Source of the DNA: Gammaproteobacteria bacterium
Lineage (GTDB): Bacteria > Pseudomonadota > Gammaproteobacteria > Pseudomonadales > Azotimanducaceae
Direction of reading: 5' to 3'
Assembly (NCBI GenBank): GCA_009839505.1
Contig: VXPO01000178.1
Span: forward strand, 8,654 to 72,653
Length of the DNA: 64,000 nt
Below the pieces are notes generated by a model. It was not told the origin of the DNA and did no database searches. It worked only from the letters and a program-made list of their open reading frames with translations. This document shows positions 1 to 8,011 of the stretch, piece by piece. Position 1 is the first letter of the stretch, and every line of letters begins with the position of its first letter. Both the position numbers and the translations under genes were made by a program.

Positions 1-100
1 GGTTGGCGGTGGGCCCCTGGGGGCGGGCCCGGCCCCGCCCACCACCACCCCCGGCGGGGGGGGGCGCGGGGGGGGGGGCCCCCCCCCCCCCCCCCCCCTA
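1..100. other. G/C homopolymer low-complexity edge
   Basis: This stretch consists almost only of runs of G followed by runs of C, with no codon structure on either strand. It abuts normal coding-density DNA from about position 100. It looks like a contig-end or sequencing/assembly artefact rather than biology. Confidence 0.75.
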
Positions 101-112
101 CGGCGCAGCCCG

Positions 113-187
113 CTAGCCGCCGCATATTTCACCAAGGGCCACGAATATCGCGGAGGATAGCGACTTGGTGAGATATATGCGGGCTAG
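113..187. repeat. Palindromic repeat with CTAG ends, copy 1
   Basis: The element starts and ends with CTAG (113-116 and 184-187). Inverted arms (121-136, CGCATATTTCACCAAG; 164-181) can fold into a hairpin. The left arm continues into GGGCCACG and the right arm into a GCGAC extension, so the two ends differ slightly. Related copies lie at 1011-1046, 6591-6754 and 35158-35211. The stop codon of the neighbouring PhyH gene lies inside the right terminal CTAG. Confidence 0.7.
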
Positions 188-939
188 CTTCGGATCTGGA
201 AGTCGTTGGCGCCCGACCGGTCCTCGCCGCGCATCAGGTACAGCGTGCGCTCGGACATGGCCAGCGGGCCGCCGCGTCGGCCGTCGGCGAGGTCGCGCCG
301 GTACACGGACGTCGTCGGCATGTAGCGCAGGGTCATGCCGCGCCGGGGCACCTCGGAGCGGTTGGGTTCGGAGCCGTGAATCAGGTAGATGTCGTGCAGC
401 GACACCTGTCCGGTGTCGAGGATGATGTCCCGGGCCGTGCTCTCGTCGTACTCGTCGGCGCGCACTTCAAGCGGCAGGCTCAAACCGTCGGCGCCGTTGA
501 AGTCGTGCTTGCCGAGTTCCCGGCGACGGTGGGAACCGGGTATCACGCGCAGGCAGCCGTTCTCCTGGGTCGCGGCGTCGACGGCGATCCACACCGAGCA
601 GGTCGCCAGCGGCCGGATCGGCCAGTACTCGCCGTCCTGGTGCCACGGCGTCTTCGTGCCGACGCGTGCGGGCTTGGCGAAAAAGCTCGAGTTCCACAGG
701 GCGAAGTCCGGGCCGATGATCTGTTCGACCATGTCGAGGATGGCGGGCAAGCGGGCGATGTTCAGAAAGCCGGTGTCGAAGGCCAGAACCGCCGGACAGT
801 AGTCGGCGAACTCCGGATGCCGGGCGAGGAGCCGCCCGTGCAGGCCCCGGATCTCTTCGATCGTGTCTTCGCCGAGGCGGAAATCCGGGATCACATAGCC
901 GTCGGTCTCGTAGCGGCTGATGTCGTCGGCAGTGAGCAT
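184..939 (-). CDS. Phytanoyl-CoA dioxygenase (PhyH) family protein
   Basis: The 251-residue protein belongs to the PhyH family of Fe(II)/2-oxoglutarate oxygenases, which hydroxylate small organic substrates in the cytoplasm. The HxD iron-ligand motif is H100-Q-D102 in a WHQDGEYWPI context. A distal histidine (YLIHGSEPNRS) and a following arginine would complete the iron and 2-oxoglutarate sites. The ATG at 939 was chosen because it begins a typical PhyH N-terminus (MLTADDISRYETDGYV); the longer open frame upstream runs through repeat DNA. The gene stands alone, its stop codon sits in a palindromic repeat, and rsgA is divergent upstream. The substrate cannot be told from sequence. Confidence 0.9.
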   Translation of the reverse strand: MLTADDISRYETDGYVIPDFRLGEDTIEEIRGLHGRLLARHPEFADYCPAVLAFDTGFLNIARLPAILDMVEQIIGPDFALWNSSFFAKPARVGTKTPWHQDGEYWPIRPLATCSVWIAVDAATQENGCLRVIPGSHRRRELGKHDFNGADGLSLPLEVRADEYDESTARDIILDTGQVSLHDIYLIHGSEPNRSEVPRRGMTLRYMPTTSVYRRDLADGRRGGPLAMSERTLYLMRGEDRSGANDFQIRS

Positions 940-1010
940 TGCGCTTACCCCGTGCTGAAAAAGGACTCGATGCGTAGTAGCGTACGCGGAATGCGACCAG
1001 CCCGCATTTT

Positions 1011-1046
1011 CTAGCCCGGATATCTCACCGAGGGCCACGATGATCG
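1011..1046. repeat. Half-copy of the CTAG-ended palindromic repeat
   Basis: The segment begins CTAGCCCGGATATCTCACC and runs through GGGCCACGATGATCG. It matches, in reverse, the right end of the element at 6591-6754, including the CGATGATCG tail. No opposite arm is nearby, so this is a single-ended copy. It lies in the 121-bp divergent gap between the PhyH gene and rsgA, where promoters for both would be expected. Confidence 0.6.
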
Positions 1047-1060
1047 TGAACAACGATTGA

Positions 1061-2101
1061 ATGGACCTTACGGGTCTTGGCTGGAACCGGTCCTTTGCGG
1101 CGCACCTGCGTTCGCCCGAGGACGACGGTCTCGTCCCCTCGCGGGTCATGGCGATCCACCGCACGGGTCATGTGCTGTCCGACGGCGAGGGGGAGTGCGA
1201 AGTCCACTTAGGTCGGTTCTGGTTCCGCGGCTCCGCCGAGGAGCGGCCGACGGTTGGCGATTGGGTTCTCACCGATGCCGAACGGTCCCGAATCGAGCGC
1301 TGCCTGCCGCGAAACAACGTCTTGAAGCGCGTGGCGGCGGGTTCCCAGGGAGAGGTTCAACTCATCGGCGCGAACGTCGACAAGCTCTTCGTCGTGACCT
1401 CGTGCAACGCGGAATTCTCGGCTGCCCGACTGAAGCGCTACCTGGCGCTTGCGGCAAGCGAAGACATCGAGGCGCTGATCGTGCTGACCAAGGCGGATTT
1501 GGCCGCCGACCCGCAGAGGTACCGCGGACAAGCTACCGAGGCGGCCCCCGGTCTACCCGTCGAGGTGGTCAACGCGCTGGACGGCGCCACCTTGGACGGG
1601 GTGCGCAAATGGCTCCACCCCGGACGCACGATCGCCTTGCTGGGCTCGTCGGGAGTCGGCAAGTCCACCCTGTTGAACACCTTGGCGGGGAACGAAGTGC
1701 AGGTCACCCGGCCTATTCGCGAGCAGGACGCGAAGGGCCGCCACACGACCACCCACCGCTCTCTGAACCCGCTGCCGGACGGCACGCTGGTGCTGGACGG
1801 TCCCGGGATGCGTGAACTGGGCGTGGTTCTAGGAGAGCACGATCTGGACGAGTTCTACGACGATGTCGAAGCGCTGGCGTCCCGCTGCCGGTACTCGAAC
1901 TGTCGCCACGAGACCGAACCCGATTGCGCGGTGCGCGCCGAGATCGAAGCGGGACGGCTGGACCCTCGACGTCTGCGGGACTATCAGGCACTGACCGCCG
2001 AGCGACAGCGCCAGCAGACCTCCGCGACCGACCGTCGGCGCCGCGCCGGTCGCCTCGAACGCTCTCGCCGCTCCGGATTGCGTTGCGATGGCGACGATTG
2101 A
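1061..2101 (+). CDS. rsgA: Small ribosomal subunit biogenesis GTPase RsgA
   Basis: RsgA (YjeQ) is a circularly permuted GTPase that checks late maturation of the 30S subunit. The permuted order is visible: TKAD (G4, about residues 143-146) precedes the P-loop GSSGVGKS (195-202) and the DGPG (G3) motif. An N-terminal OB-fold region is present, and a C-terminal cysteine/histidine zinc cluster (CRYSNCRHETEPDC) follows the GTPase domain. The length, 346 residues, is normal for the family. The 3' end overlaps the next gene, arfB, by 14 bases, which suggests translational coupling of two ribosome-associated functions. Confidence 0.96.
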   Translation: MDLTGLGWNRSFAAHLRSPEDDGLVPSRVMAIHRTGHVLSDGEGECEVHLGRFWFRGSAEERPTVGDWVLTDAERSRIERCLPRNNVLKRVAAGSQGEVQLIGANVDKLFVVTSCNAEFSAARLKRYLALAASEDIEALIVLTKADLAADPQRYRGQATEAAPGLPVEVVNALDGATLDGVRKWLHPGRTIALLGSSGVGKSTLLNTLAGNEVQVTRPIREQDAKGRHTTTHRSLNPLPDGTLVLDGPGMRELGVVLGEHDLDEFYDDVEALASRCRYSNCRHETEPDCAVRAEIEAGRLDPRRLRDYQALTAERQRQQTSATDRRRRAGRLERSRRSGLRCDGDD

Positions 2102-2507
2102 ACTTGGCGGTCTGAGTATTCCCGACGACGCGTTGTCGTGGAACTTCACGCGCGCCTCCGGACCCGGCGGGCAGAACGTCAACAAGGTATCCACCGCCGC
2201 AGAATGCCGTCTCGACCTCGATCGTGCGGGTCTCGACCCGGCCGTGCGCCAACGGCTCGAAGGTCTTGCCGGCAATCGCCTGACCGCCGCGGGCGAGATT
2301 CTCGTCGCCGTGGACACCCACCGCACCCAGGCCCGCAACCGTGCCGCAGCCCTGGAACGCCTCGGCGGCTTGGTCGCGCAGGCGCTCGTCAAGCCGAAAC
2401 CGCGAGTCCCGACCCGACCGTCTGCGGCACAGAGGGCGAGACGGCGCGACGACAAGAAACGCCGCGGCGATGTAAAAAGGCAGCGCAGGCCGCCGGACGA
2501 CTATTGA
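2088..2507 (+). CDS. arfB: Alternative ribosome-rescue factor ArfB (YaeJ)
   Basis: This 139-residue protein has a class-I release-factor domain with the catalytic GGQ motif (GPGGQNVNK, Gln29) and a very basic C-terminal tail. In ArfB the tail enters the empty mRNA channel of stalled ribosomes and the GGQ releases the stuck peptide. It lacks codon-recognition domains, which distinguishes it from RF1 and RF2. The ATG lies inside the end of rsgA. Its 3' end overlaps the convergent metallophosphoesterase gene by 7 bases. Confidence 0.95.
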   Translation: MATIELGGLSIPDDALSWNFTRASGPGGQNVNKVSTAAECRLDLDRAGLDPAVRQRLEGLAGNRLTAAGEILVAVDTHRTQARNRAAALERLGGLVAQALVKPKPRVPTRPSAAQRARRRDDKKRRGDVKRQRRPPDDY

Positions 2508-3223
2508 GCGGGACTTTCGATCGTGCGAAGGCGCGCGATCGTGGTGCTGCCGTCGGGATAGCGACCCGCGATGAGTTCCTTCGCCAGCGCGCGTATTCGT
2601 TCCAGTTCGACGGGTCGGTAGCCGAGCTGCTCCACCGAAACGTTGATGTGCGGCGTCGAGCGGGGCGGTTCGTCGTGGGTGTGGCCGTGGACGTTGACGC
2701 ATCCATCGGGTACCGCCTTGAGCGGAATGTGCGTGAATACCAGGGGCGGGTCGCCGTCGACGAGCATCACCGAGCCCATTTGGTCGAAACCGTCGACGCG
2801 TAGCTTCCCGCCGCCGGTCAGGTCGTGGTTGCCGACAACGAGATACTTGGCCGCGCCGCACCCGGTGCGTATGCGTTCCCAGGTGTGTTCGCCGACGGCG
2901 TGTCGCATGGCCACGTCGCCGACGAAGATCAGCGCATCGCCGGAACCGACGGTCGCTTCCCATTCGCGGTAGAGCGCGGCATCCATTTCCTCGGCATCCG
3001 AAAACGGCCGTCCGGTGTAGCGGATGATGTTTTCGTGACCGAGATGCAGGTCGGACCAGACCCATGCCTTGTCCTGCTCCAGACGACAGGGCGGCAACGG
3101 CCGCGACGCCTTGAGCAGCGCGCGGAACATCCGCCGCCCGTGCTTGGAGTCGCCGCCGCCGGGTCGTCCCGCGGCTTCGAGTTCATCCTCGTAGAGCCGC
3201 TTCAGTCCCAGGCCGTCGATCAC
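2501..3223 (-). CDS. Calcineurin-like metallophosphoesterase
   Basis: The 240-residue protein carries the full two-metal phosphoesterase motif series: D58-x-H60 (SDLHLGH), GD (102-103), GNHD (131-134), H165 and GHTH (180-183). Such enzymes hydrolyse phosphomonoesters or diesters; the substrate is unknown here. The chosen start is a GTG at 3223, and an internal ATG about 31 codons later would still leave all motifs. It is the last gene of a minus-strand cluster, 7 bases after the Eis-like gene. Its 3' end overlaps arfB, which is read from the other strand. Confidence 0.88.
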   Translation of the reverse strand: MIDGLGLKRLYEDELEAAGRPGGGDSKHGRRMFRALLKASRPLPPCRLEQDKAWVWSDLHLGHENIIRYTGRPFSDAEEMDAALYREWEATVGSGDALIFVGDVAMRHAVGEHTWERIRTGCGAAKYLVVGNHDLTGGGKLRVDGFDQMGSVMLVDGDPPLVFTHIPLKAVPDGCVNVHGHTHDEPPRSTPHINVSVEQLGYRPVELERIRALAKELIAGRYPDGSTTIARLRTIESPAQ

Positions 3224-3230
3224 GGCGAAG

Positions 3231-4448
3231 TCAGAAGTGATCCGGACAGTGAGGCGCGTACCGGGTGCGGAACACCTCGTCCGCCCGGGCGAGTGCTTGC
3301 CGGTCGCCCTCGACGAAACCCCAGCGGGCGAGTTCCGAGGCGGACCGGAATCCGCTCCACAGCGAGGCCAGCGCCTTGACGTTCAAGCGGATGTCGGGAG
3401 TCTGGCGACTCGGCTGTGCGTGGGCACCTTCGGGACTGGCTTCGAGGTGCCAGACGCCGTCGTTCCAAGGGGTGAGCGGGTCGTCTTCGACTTCGATGCC
3501 TAGTTCAGCGGCGACGTCGTAGCCGCGCGAGGTCAGCGCGGTCGGCACGTCGACGATGCGTGACCACGTACCCTCCTGGACGCTCGGGTGGAGCATCCGG
3601 GGTTCAATCAGCAACTCGGGTGCCGGGTCGTCCAGCGGTGCCGAGGTCCATCGCACACGACCCACGAGATCATGGCTCGCGATGAAGCTCCATAGCGAGC
3701 GGTATGCATCGGCGTCGAGCCAAGCGAGATCGCGGATGGTGAATTCCTGGTCGCGCGCCTGGTTGTCCACCCTCTGGCCACGCAATGTATAGACCACGTA
3801 GCCTCGGACAGAGCCTTCCGAGTCGTGGCACGCCGCCACCCACACCGGGCCATCCGCCTTGTCGGGCTCTAGGACGCCGTGTAGCCACAGGGTCTTGGCA
3901 CGATGCAGGTAGGCCATGCGCTCGGCGACGAACTTGATGTAGACGTCCTTGATGGTGTCGTAGCCGGTGTCGAGGTCGATTCGCTCGACGCGGCCATTGC
4001 CTCCGTCGCCGTCGTGAAAGCGGATGTCCACGGTGTCGATGGTGTAGCTCCGTGCCGCCGTCGACATGGCGTAGCCGTAGCGCTGGTAGATCGCCGCCTG
4101 GGACGCCCACAACGAGGCAACCGGCTGGCCAGCCTCGCGCATCTGACCGAAAGCCTGGGTGTGGATGCGCCGCGCGAGCCCGCGGCGACGGTATTCGGGC
4201 TGAGTGCCGACGACGGACACTCCGGCGAGCGACATCGCCCGACCGTTGGCGCGCATCGTGAAGGGAATGTTGGCGAAACTGGAAGCGAGCTTGCCGTCCA
4301 CGAAGGCGCAGAGTGTCCACTCGGGGCGGTTATGTTCACTAACGTCGTTCTCCGCGCCGTCGCCGAACACGCCGCCGAAGACGTAGCCTCCAAGGATGCC
4401 CAAATCCGCCATCTCCTCGGCGGTGGCTTGTCGGATCTCAACGGACAT
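3231..4448 (-). CDS. Eis-like GNAT N-acetyltransferase
   Basis: The 405-residue protein resembles the Eis (enhanced intracellular survival) family: an N-terminal GNAT domain with an acetyl-CoA-binding PEYRRRGLARR segment near residue 87, a second GNAT-like domain, and a C-terminal sterol-carrier-like domain. Eis enzymes acetylate amines of aminoglycosides or peptides and use the terminal carboxylate as a base. This protein ends in phenylalanine, as Eis proteins commonly do. It starts 2 bases after the upstream PhyH gene stops, so the two are in one operon. The substrate is unknown; acetylation of an amine-bearing small molecule is a reasonable guess. Confidence 0.85.
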   Translation of the reverse strand: MSVEIRQATAEEMADLGILGGYVFGGVFGDGAENDVSEHNRPEWTLCAFVDGKLASSFANIPFTMRANGRAMSLAGVSVVGTQPEYRRRGLARRIHTQAFGQMREAGQPVASLWASQAAIYQRYGYAMSTAARSYTIDTVDIRFHDGDGGNGRVERIDLDTGYDTIKDVYIKFVAERMAYLHRAKTLWLHGVLEPDKADGPVWVAACHDSEGSVRGYVVYTLRGQRVDNQARDQEFTIRDLAWLDADAYRSLWSFIASHDLVGRVRWTSAPLDDPAPELLIEPRMLHPSVQEGTWSRIVDVPTALTSRGYDVAAELGIEVEDDPLTPWNDGVWHLEASPEGAHAQPSRQTPDIRLNVKALASLWSGFRSASELARWGFVEGDRQALARADEVFRTRYAPHCPDHF

Positions 4449-4450
4449 CT

Positions 4451-5623
4451 CTAGATGCCGAGGTCTTTCAGGTTGTAGTCCCGGATGACGCGCTCGTAGG
4501 TCTCCGGGTTCCAGCGGAAGTCATCCTCGAGTCCCGCGAACGGCTCGTAGCGGTAGGGCTCCTCGCCGGGAAACCGTTGCCGACGCGCGTCGATGGCGAC
4601 GGCGATCACGGCGGAGCGGTCGAAGATCCGCTCTTCGTCGTAGACGACCGTGTCGTTGGCGACGAGCACGCCCCGGGCGCCGAGCACTGAGGCACGCCGG
4701 TGAAAGCCGAAGGTGAGAGAGATCCGCAAGTCGGGAGACGTGTTGGCGAACGAGCAGTGCAGGGTCTGCCGGTTGACCATGGTGACATCGCCGGGCTTGC
4801 AGGTCAGGGGAACGGCGCCGGGCAGCCGCTCGGACCCGCCGTTGTCGGCCACCATCGCCTTGATGTCGAGCCTGCCGCGCTTGTGCGTCCCGGGCATGAC
4901 CCAAAGGCAGTTTCCGGGGGTCGTGGGGTAGAGCTGAACTTGGAAGTTGAAGCCGTGGATGCCCTCGTTCCAGTTCGGCGAGTTCCAGTGCGTCAAGCCG
5001 TCCTGGTGCCAGGCGACGGAGCCTCCGAGCCCCGGCTGCTTGATGAACGCGGCGTCGTTGAAAGGCGTGAAGTCGGGACCGTTGATGTTCTCCGCGATGG
5101 CCAGCAGCTGGGGATGGCCGTACAGCCGAAGACCCGACTCCATGGTCTGGCACATGCCGTAGGCCATGTGCACGACCTCTTCCGGAGCGTCGTCACCCGG
5201 GACGGGTTCGACCATCTTCGAGGGATGGCGTCCGCCGACCAGCGCCGTGCCGCCGACAGGGTCGCTGAGCGGCTTTACGAACGTGAAGGTGGGTTTCTTG
5301 AACTCGGTGTTGAGCGCCGGCTGCCCCTGGGCATCGACGTCCGCGTCGCGGCCCACCGGCGCACGCTTGAGGACCCGGTCCATGTCGGCCCGGAGCTCAG
5401 AGATCTCATCGTCGCCGATGACGCCTTCGAAGACGTAGAAGCCGTGACGCCAGTAGGCGTCCAGGATGTCGTCGGCAAGCCGGTTGCCGGATGCGAACCG
5501 AACAGGACCGCGGTTGCCGATCTCCCGACCTAGGCGTTCCCCCTCACGGATGTAGTCGGCCATGGCGGCGGCGTGTTCGGCAGCCGTTGGGGATTTCTCG
5601 ACCGCCTCGATGGTCTCGGTCAT
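4451..5623 (-). CDS. Phytanoyl-CoA dioxygenase family protein (long form)
   Basis: This 390-residue PhyH-family oxygenase has the HxD motif in AWHQDGLTHW, a following PGTHKRGR turn, and a distal histidine in QTLHCSFANTSPDLR, whose arginine would bind 2-oxoglutarate. It is longer than a minimal PhyH enzyme because of N- and C-terminal extensions. The start ATG overlaps the stop of the upstream PEP-mutase-like gene (ATGA), and the next gene begins 2 bases after its stop. That arrangement predicts one transcript and a shared pathway, not identified from sequence. Confidence 0.9.
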   Translation of the reverse strand: MTETIEAVEKSPTAAEHAAAMADYIREGERLGREIGNRGPVRFASGNRLADDILDAYWRHGFYVFEGVIGDDEISELRADMDRVLKRAPVGRDADVDAQGQPALNTEFKKPTFTFVKPLSDPVGGTALVGGRHPSKMVEPVPGDDAPEEVVHMAYGMCQTMESGLRLYGHPQLLAIAENINGPDFTPFNDAAFIKQPGLGGSVAWHQDGLTHWNSPNWNEGIHGFNFQVQLYPTTPGNCLWVMPGTHKRGRLDIKAMVADNGGSERLPGAVPLTCKPGDVTMVNRQTLHCSFANTSPDLRISLTFGFHRRASVLGARGVLVANDTVVYDEERIFDRSAVIAVAIDARRQRFPGEEPYRYEPFAGLEDDFRWNPETYERVIRDYNLKDLGI

Positions 5624-6579
5624 CGCTCATCCGTCTTGGAATCGGCAGACACCTTATCACTCGGCGATTTCGTCTGTCGTCGGTGGGCGAATCGCGAGAG
5701 CCATCGCCGGCGATCCGGGCGGGGATCGACGCGCCGTTCGGTGGTTGCATCTTCGATGGCGTAGAACGGCTCCAGCCCCGCCAGCTCGGCCAGCGTCCGA
5801 TAGCCGTCACGAATGGCGACCGGATCCGTGCCGGTCGCACCCTCGGCGATGAATCGATCGTATACGGAACGCAGGGCGTCGACGACGACCACCTGGGCCG
5901 TGAACGGATCGATGACCAGATTCCAACCAAGCGTGCGCCAGGCATCGGCGGTCTTGGCATCCAAGGACATGATCGTCGCCAGTGGAGCCTGGATGCGTTT
6001 CGGCGCGGTCGCCCACTGTTCGTCCGTCGACGGCATGAGCATCACGAGGTCGGCGCCGGCCTCCCGGTAGAGGTTGCCACGGCGTACGGCCTCTTCGAAG
6101 GATTCGTTCTTCACGGCCCCGGTGCGCGCGATGATCAGGAAGTCGGGATCGTGGCGTGCCCGGACGGCGTATTCGACCTTGGCCGCCATGTCTTCCGGGG
6201 AAACCAGATGCTCGATGCCCCGATGATGGCTGACCCGCTTGGGCGCAACCTGGTCCTCGATCTCCACGGCGGCGGCGCCGGTGGCTTCCAGTTCGGTGAT
6301 CGTGCGGGTCATGTGGACGGCGTCGCCGAAGCCCACCCCGGCGTCGGCGATGACGGCGGCATCGGAACGGGCGACGATGTGGCGTGTCGCGCTGACGAGC
6401 TCGTCGAGGGTGAGCAGGGCCTCGCTGACCGCGTGGGCATAGCCTAGTGCTCCGCCACTGACGTACACGGCCTTGAACCCGGCGCGTGCCGCAATTCTGG
6501 CGGTCAGCGCGTCCAGCGCGAGAGGCGCGAACACGACCTCGCCGGCGTCGATGGCGGCGCGCAAGCGGCTTCGGGACAT
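5620..6579 (-). CDS. Isocitrate lyase/PEP mutase superfamily enzyme
   Basis: The 319-residue protein has the TIM-barrel features of the PEP mutase/isocitrate lyase superfamily: YVSGGALGYA, the metal-binding stretch VIADAGVGFGD, and EDQVAPKRVSHHRG. In true isocitrate and methylisocitrate lyases the loop reads K-(K/R)-C-G-H with a catalytic cysteine. Here the cysteine is absent (KRVSHH), so C-C lyase chemistry is doubtful and an oxaloacetate-decarboxylase-like or other activity is possible. The ATG at 6579 was preferred over one at 6600, which lies in repeat DNA. It is the first gene of the four-gene minus-strand operon ending near 2501. The last ~40 residues are a basic tail unusual for the family. 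Confidence 0.85.
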   Translation of the reverse strand: MSRSRLRAAIDAGEVVFAPLALDALTARIAARAGFKAVYVSGGALGYAHAVSEALLTLDELVSATRHIVARSDAAVIADAGVGFGDAVHMTRTITELEATGAAAVEIEDQVAPKRVSHHRGIEHLVSPEDMAAKVEYAVRARHDPDFLIIARTGAVKNESFEEAVRRGNLYREAGADLVMLMPSTDEQWATAPKRIQAPLATIMSLDAKTADAWRTLGWNLVIDPFTAQVVVVDALRSVYDRFIAEGATGTDPVAIRDGYRTLAELAGLEPFYAIEDATTERRVDPRPDRRRWLSRFAHRRQTKSPSDKVSADSKTDER

Positions 6580-6590
6580 CCACCGGATGC

Positions 6591-6754
6591 TAACCCGCAT
6601 ATCTCCCCAAGGGCCACGCCCTCGCCGGTCTTTTGGCTCCGTGCGCGCACATGCGACCTCAACCGTAGTCCCCGCTATGCTTTCGGTCCCGAGCACGCGC
6701 ACGGAGCCAAAATCCTCGGCGATCATCGTGGCCCTTGGGGAGATATGCGGGCTA
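6591..6754. repeat. Nested palindromic element with 25-bp perfect terminal inverted repeats
   Basis: Perfect 25-bp inverted repeats lie at 6594-6618 and 6727-6751, starting CCCGCATATCTCCCC. Inside is a second perfect 16-bp inverted pair (6631-6646, TTTTGGCTCCGTGCGC; 6697-6712). The central loop contains CCCCGCTATGC, an 11-mer also present in the loop of the element at 8854-9121. TA dinucleotides flank both ends. No coding capacity is seen. It sits between divergent genes (PEP-mutase operon and serine hydrolase). It resembles a miniature inverted-repeat transposable element or a structured RNA locus. Confidence 0.75.
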
Positions 6755-6820
6755 AGCGATCCCCCGGTGCACCGCGAGTTCGGTATGCTGACTCGGGGAA
6801 ACAAGGGGAACGGCGCACCG

Positions 6821-8011
6821 ATGGCACAGGGTTTTCTGCTCGACCGGCTCGCCCGCATCGCGGCGCACATCGACCGCTACGTCGAGGGTGGCCGGTATCC
6901 GGGGGCCATGTGCCTCGTTTCCCGCGGAGGCGAGGAGGGGTTCTTCCACCAGTCCGGGTTCGCGGACGTCGAGCGGGGGCGTGCGCTGGAACGGGACTCG
7001 GTGCTGCGCCTCTACTCGATGACCAAGCCGATCACCAGTTCGGCACTGATGATGCTCTACGAGGAAGGGCTCTTTCAGCTCGACGATCCGGTCGCCCGGC
7101 ACATCGAGTCCTGGGCCGATCTTGCCGTCTTCGACCGGGGCAGCGAAGAGCAGTACGTCACGGTGCCGCCCGAGGCGCCGATGACCATCAAGCACCTCCT
7201 TACCCACACCTCCGGCCTGACCTACGGATTCATGAACGCGCATCCCGTGGATGCAATGTACCGCACCGCCCAGGTAACCGGCGACGGCACGCTGAAGGAC
7301 ATGGTCGCGAAGCTCGCCGACATCCCGCTGAAGTTCTCGCCCGGCAGCCAGTGGAGCTACGGCGTTTCCACGGACGTCTGCGGCCATCTGGTCGAGCACT
7401 TCTCCGGCATGGCGCTGGACGAGTTCGTGGCCGAACGCATCACCGGACCGCTCGGCATGAACGACTCCGGCTTCAACGTCCAGCCCGGCGGTGCGGACCG
7501 CCTCGCCGCCTGCTACCAGCACGCCGGCCCGTCGACCTACCGCCTGCAGGACGATCCCGAGAAGTCCCGCTATCACAAGCGTCCCAAGTTCTTCTCCGGC
7601 GGTGGCGGCATGGTGGGCACCATCGACGACTACCACCGGTTCGCGAAGATGCTGCTCGGCAAGGGCCAACTGGGCGACGTGCGCCTGTTGGGACGCAAGA
7701 CCGTCGAGTACATGACCAGCAATCACCTCCCGGGCAACTGCGACCTCGCCGCCATGGGGCAGCCGGTGTTCAGCGAGACATCCTACGAGGGCATCGGCTT
7801 CGGCCTCGGATTCTCGGTGGTGGTCGACCCCGCCGCGGCCAACGTGCTGGATTCGCCCGGGGAGTTCGCCTGGGGCGGGGCCGCCAGCACGTACTTCTGG
7901 GTCGATCCTGCCGAAGAGCTGATCGTGGTGTTCATGACCCAGCTTCTGCCGTCGTCCTCCTATCCGATCAGGCGCGAGCTGAAGACCCTGGTCTACCAGG
8001 CACTGGCTTGA
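6821..8011 (+). CDS. Beta-lactamase-family serine hydrolase (class C/esterase type)
   Basis: The 396-residue protein has the penicillin-binding/beta-lactamase fold signature S66-M-T-K69 (YSMTKPI) with the nucleophilic serine and general-base lysine, a YGVS tyrosine motif after WS, HTSG in LLTHTSGLTYG, and a C-terminal WGGAAST box. Such proteins are mostly esterases or transesterases rather than antibiotic-hydrolysing enzymes. No signal peptide is evident, so it is probably cytoplasmic. The ATG at 6821 follows an AAGGGG ribosome-binding sequence; an ATG 36 bases upstream is possible. Its stop overlaps the start of the HpcH-type aldolase by one base (TGATG), so the two form an operon. Confidence 0.9.
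   Translation: MAQGFLLDRLARIAAHIDRYVEGGRYPGAMCLVSRGGEEGFFHQSGFADVERGRALERDSVLRLYSMTKPITSSALMMLYEEGLFQLDDPVARHIESWADLAVFDRGSEEQYVTVPPEAPMTIKHLLTHTSGLTYGFMNAHPVDAMYRTAQVTGDGTLKDMVAKLADIPLKFSPGSQWSYGVSTDVCGHLVEHFSGMALDEFVAERITGPLGMNDSGFNVQPGGADRLAACYQHAGPSTYRLQDDPEKSRYHKRPKFFSGGGGMVGTIDDYHRFAKMLLGKGQLGDVRLLGRKTVEYMTSNHLPGNCDLAAMGQPVFSETSYEGIGFGLGFSVVVDPAAANVLDSPGEFAWGGAASTYFWVDPAEELIVVFMTQLLPSSSYPIRRELKTLVYQALA

Noticed and set aside
1..100. G-quadruplex or origin-like element
   Set aside because: Long uninterrupted G and C runs at the very edge of the window are better explained by assembly or sequencing artefact.
6600..6870. N-terminal extension of the PEP-mutase-like protein to 416 residues
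   Set aside because: The extra codons run through the nested palindromic element at 6591-6754 and have no similarity to the family; ATG 6579 is a normal start.
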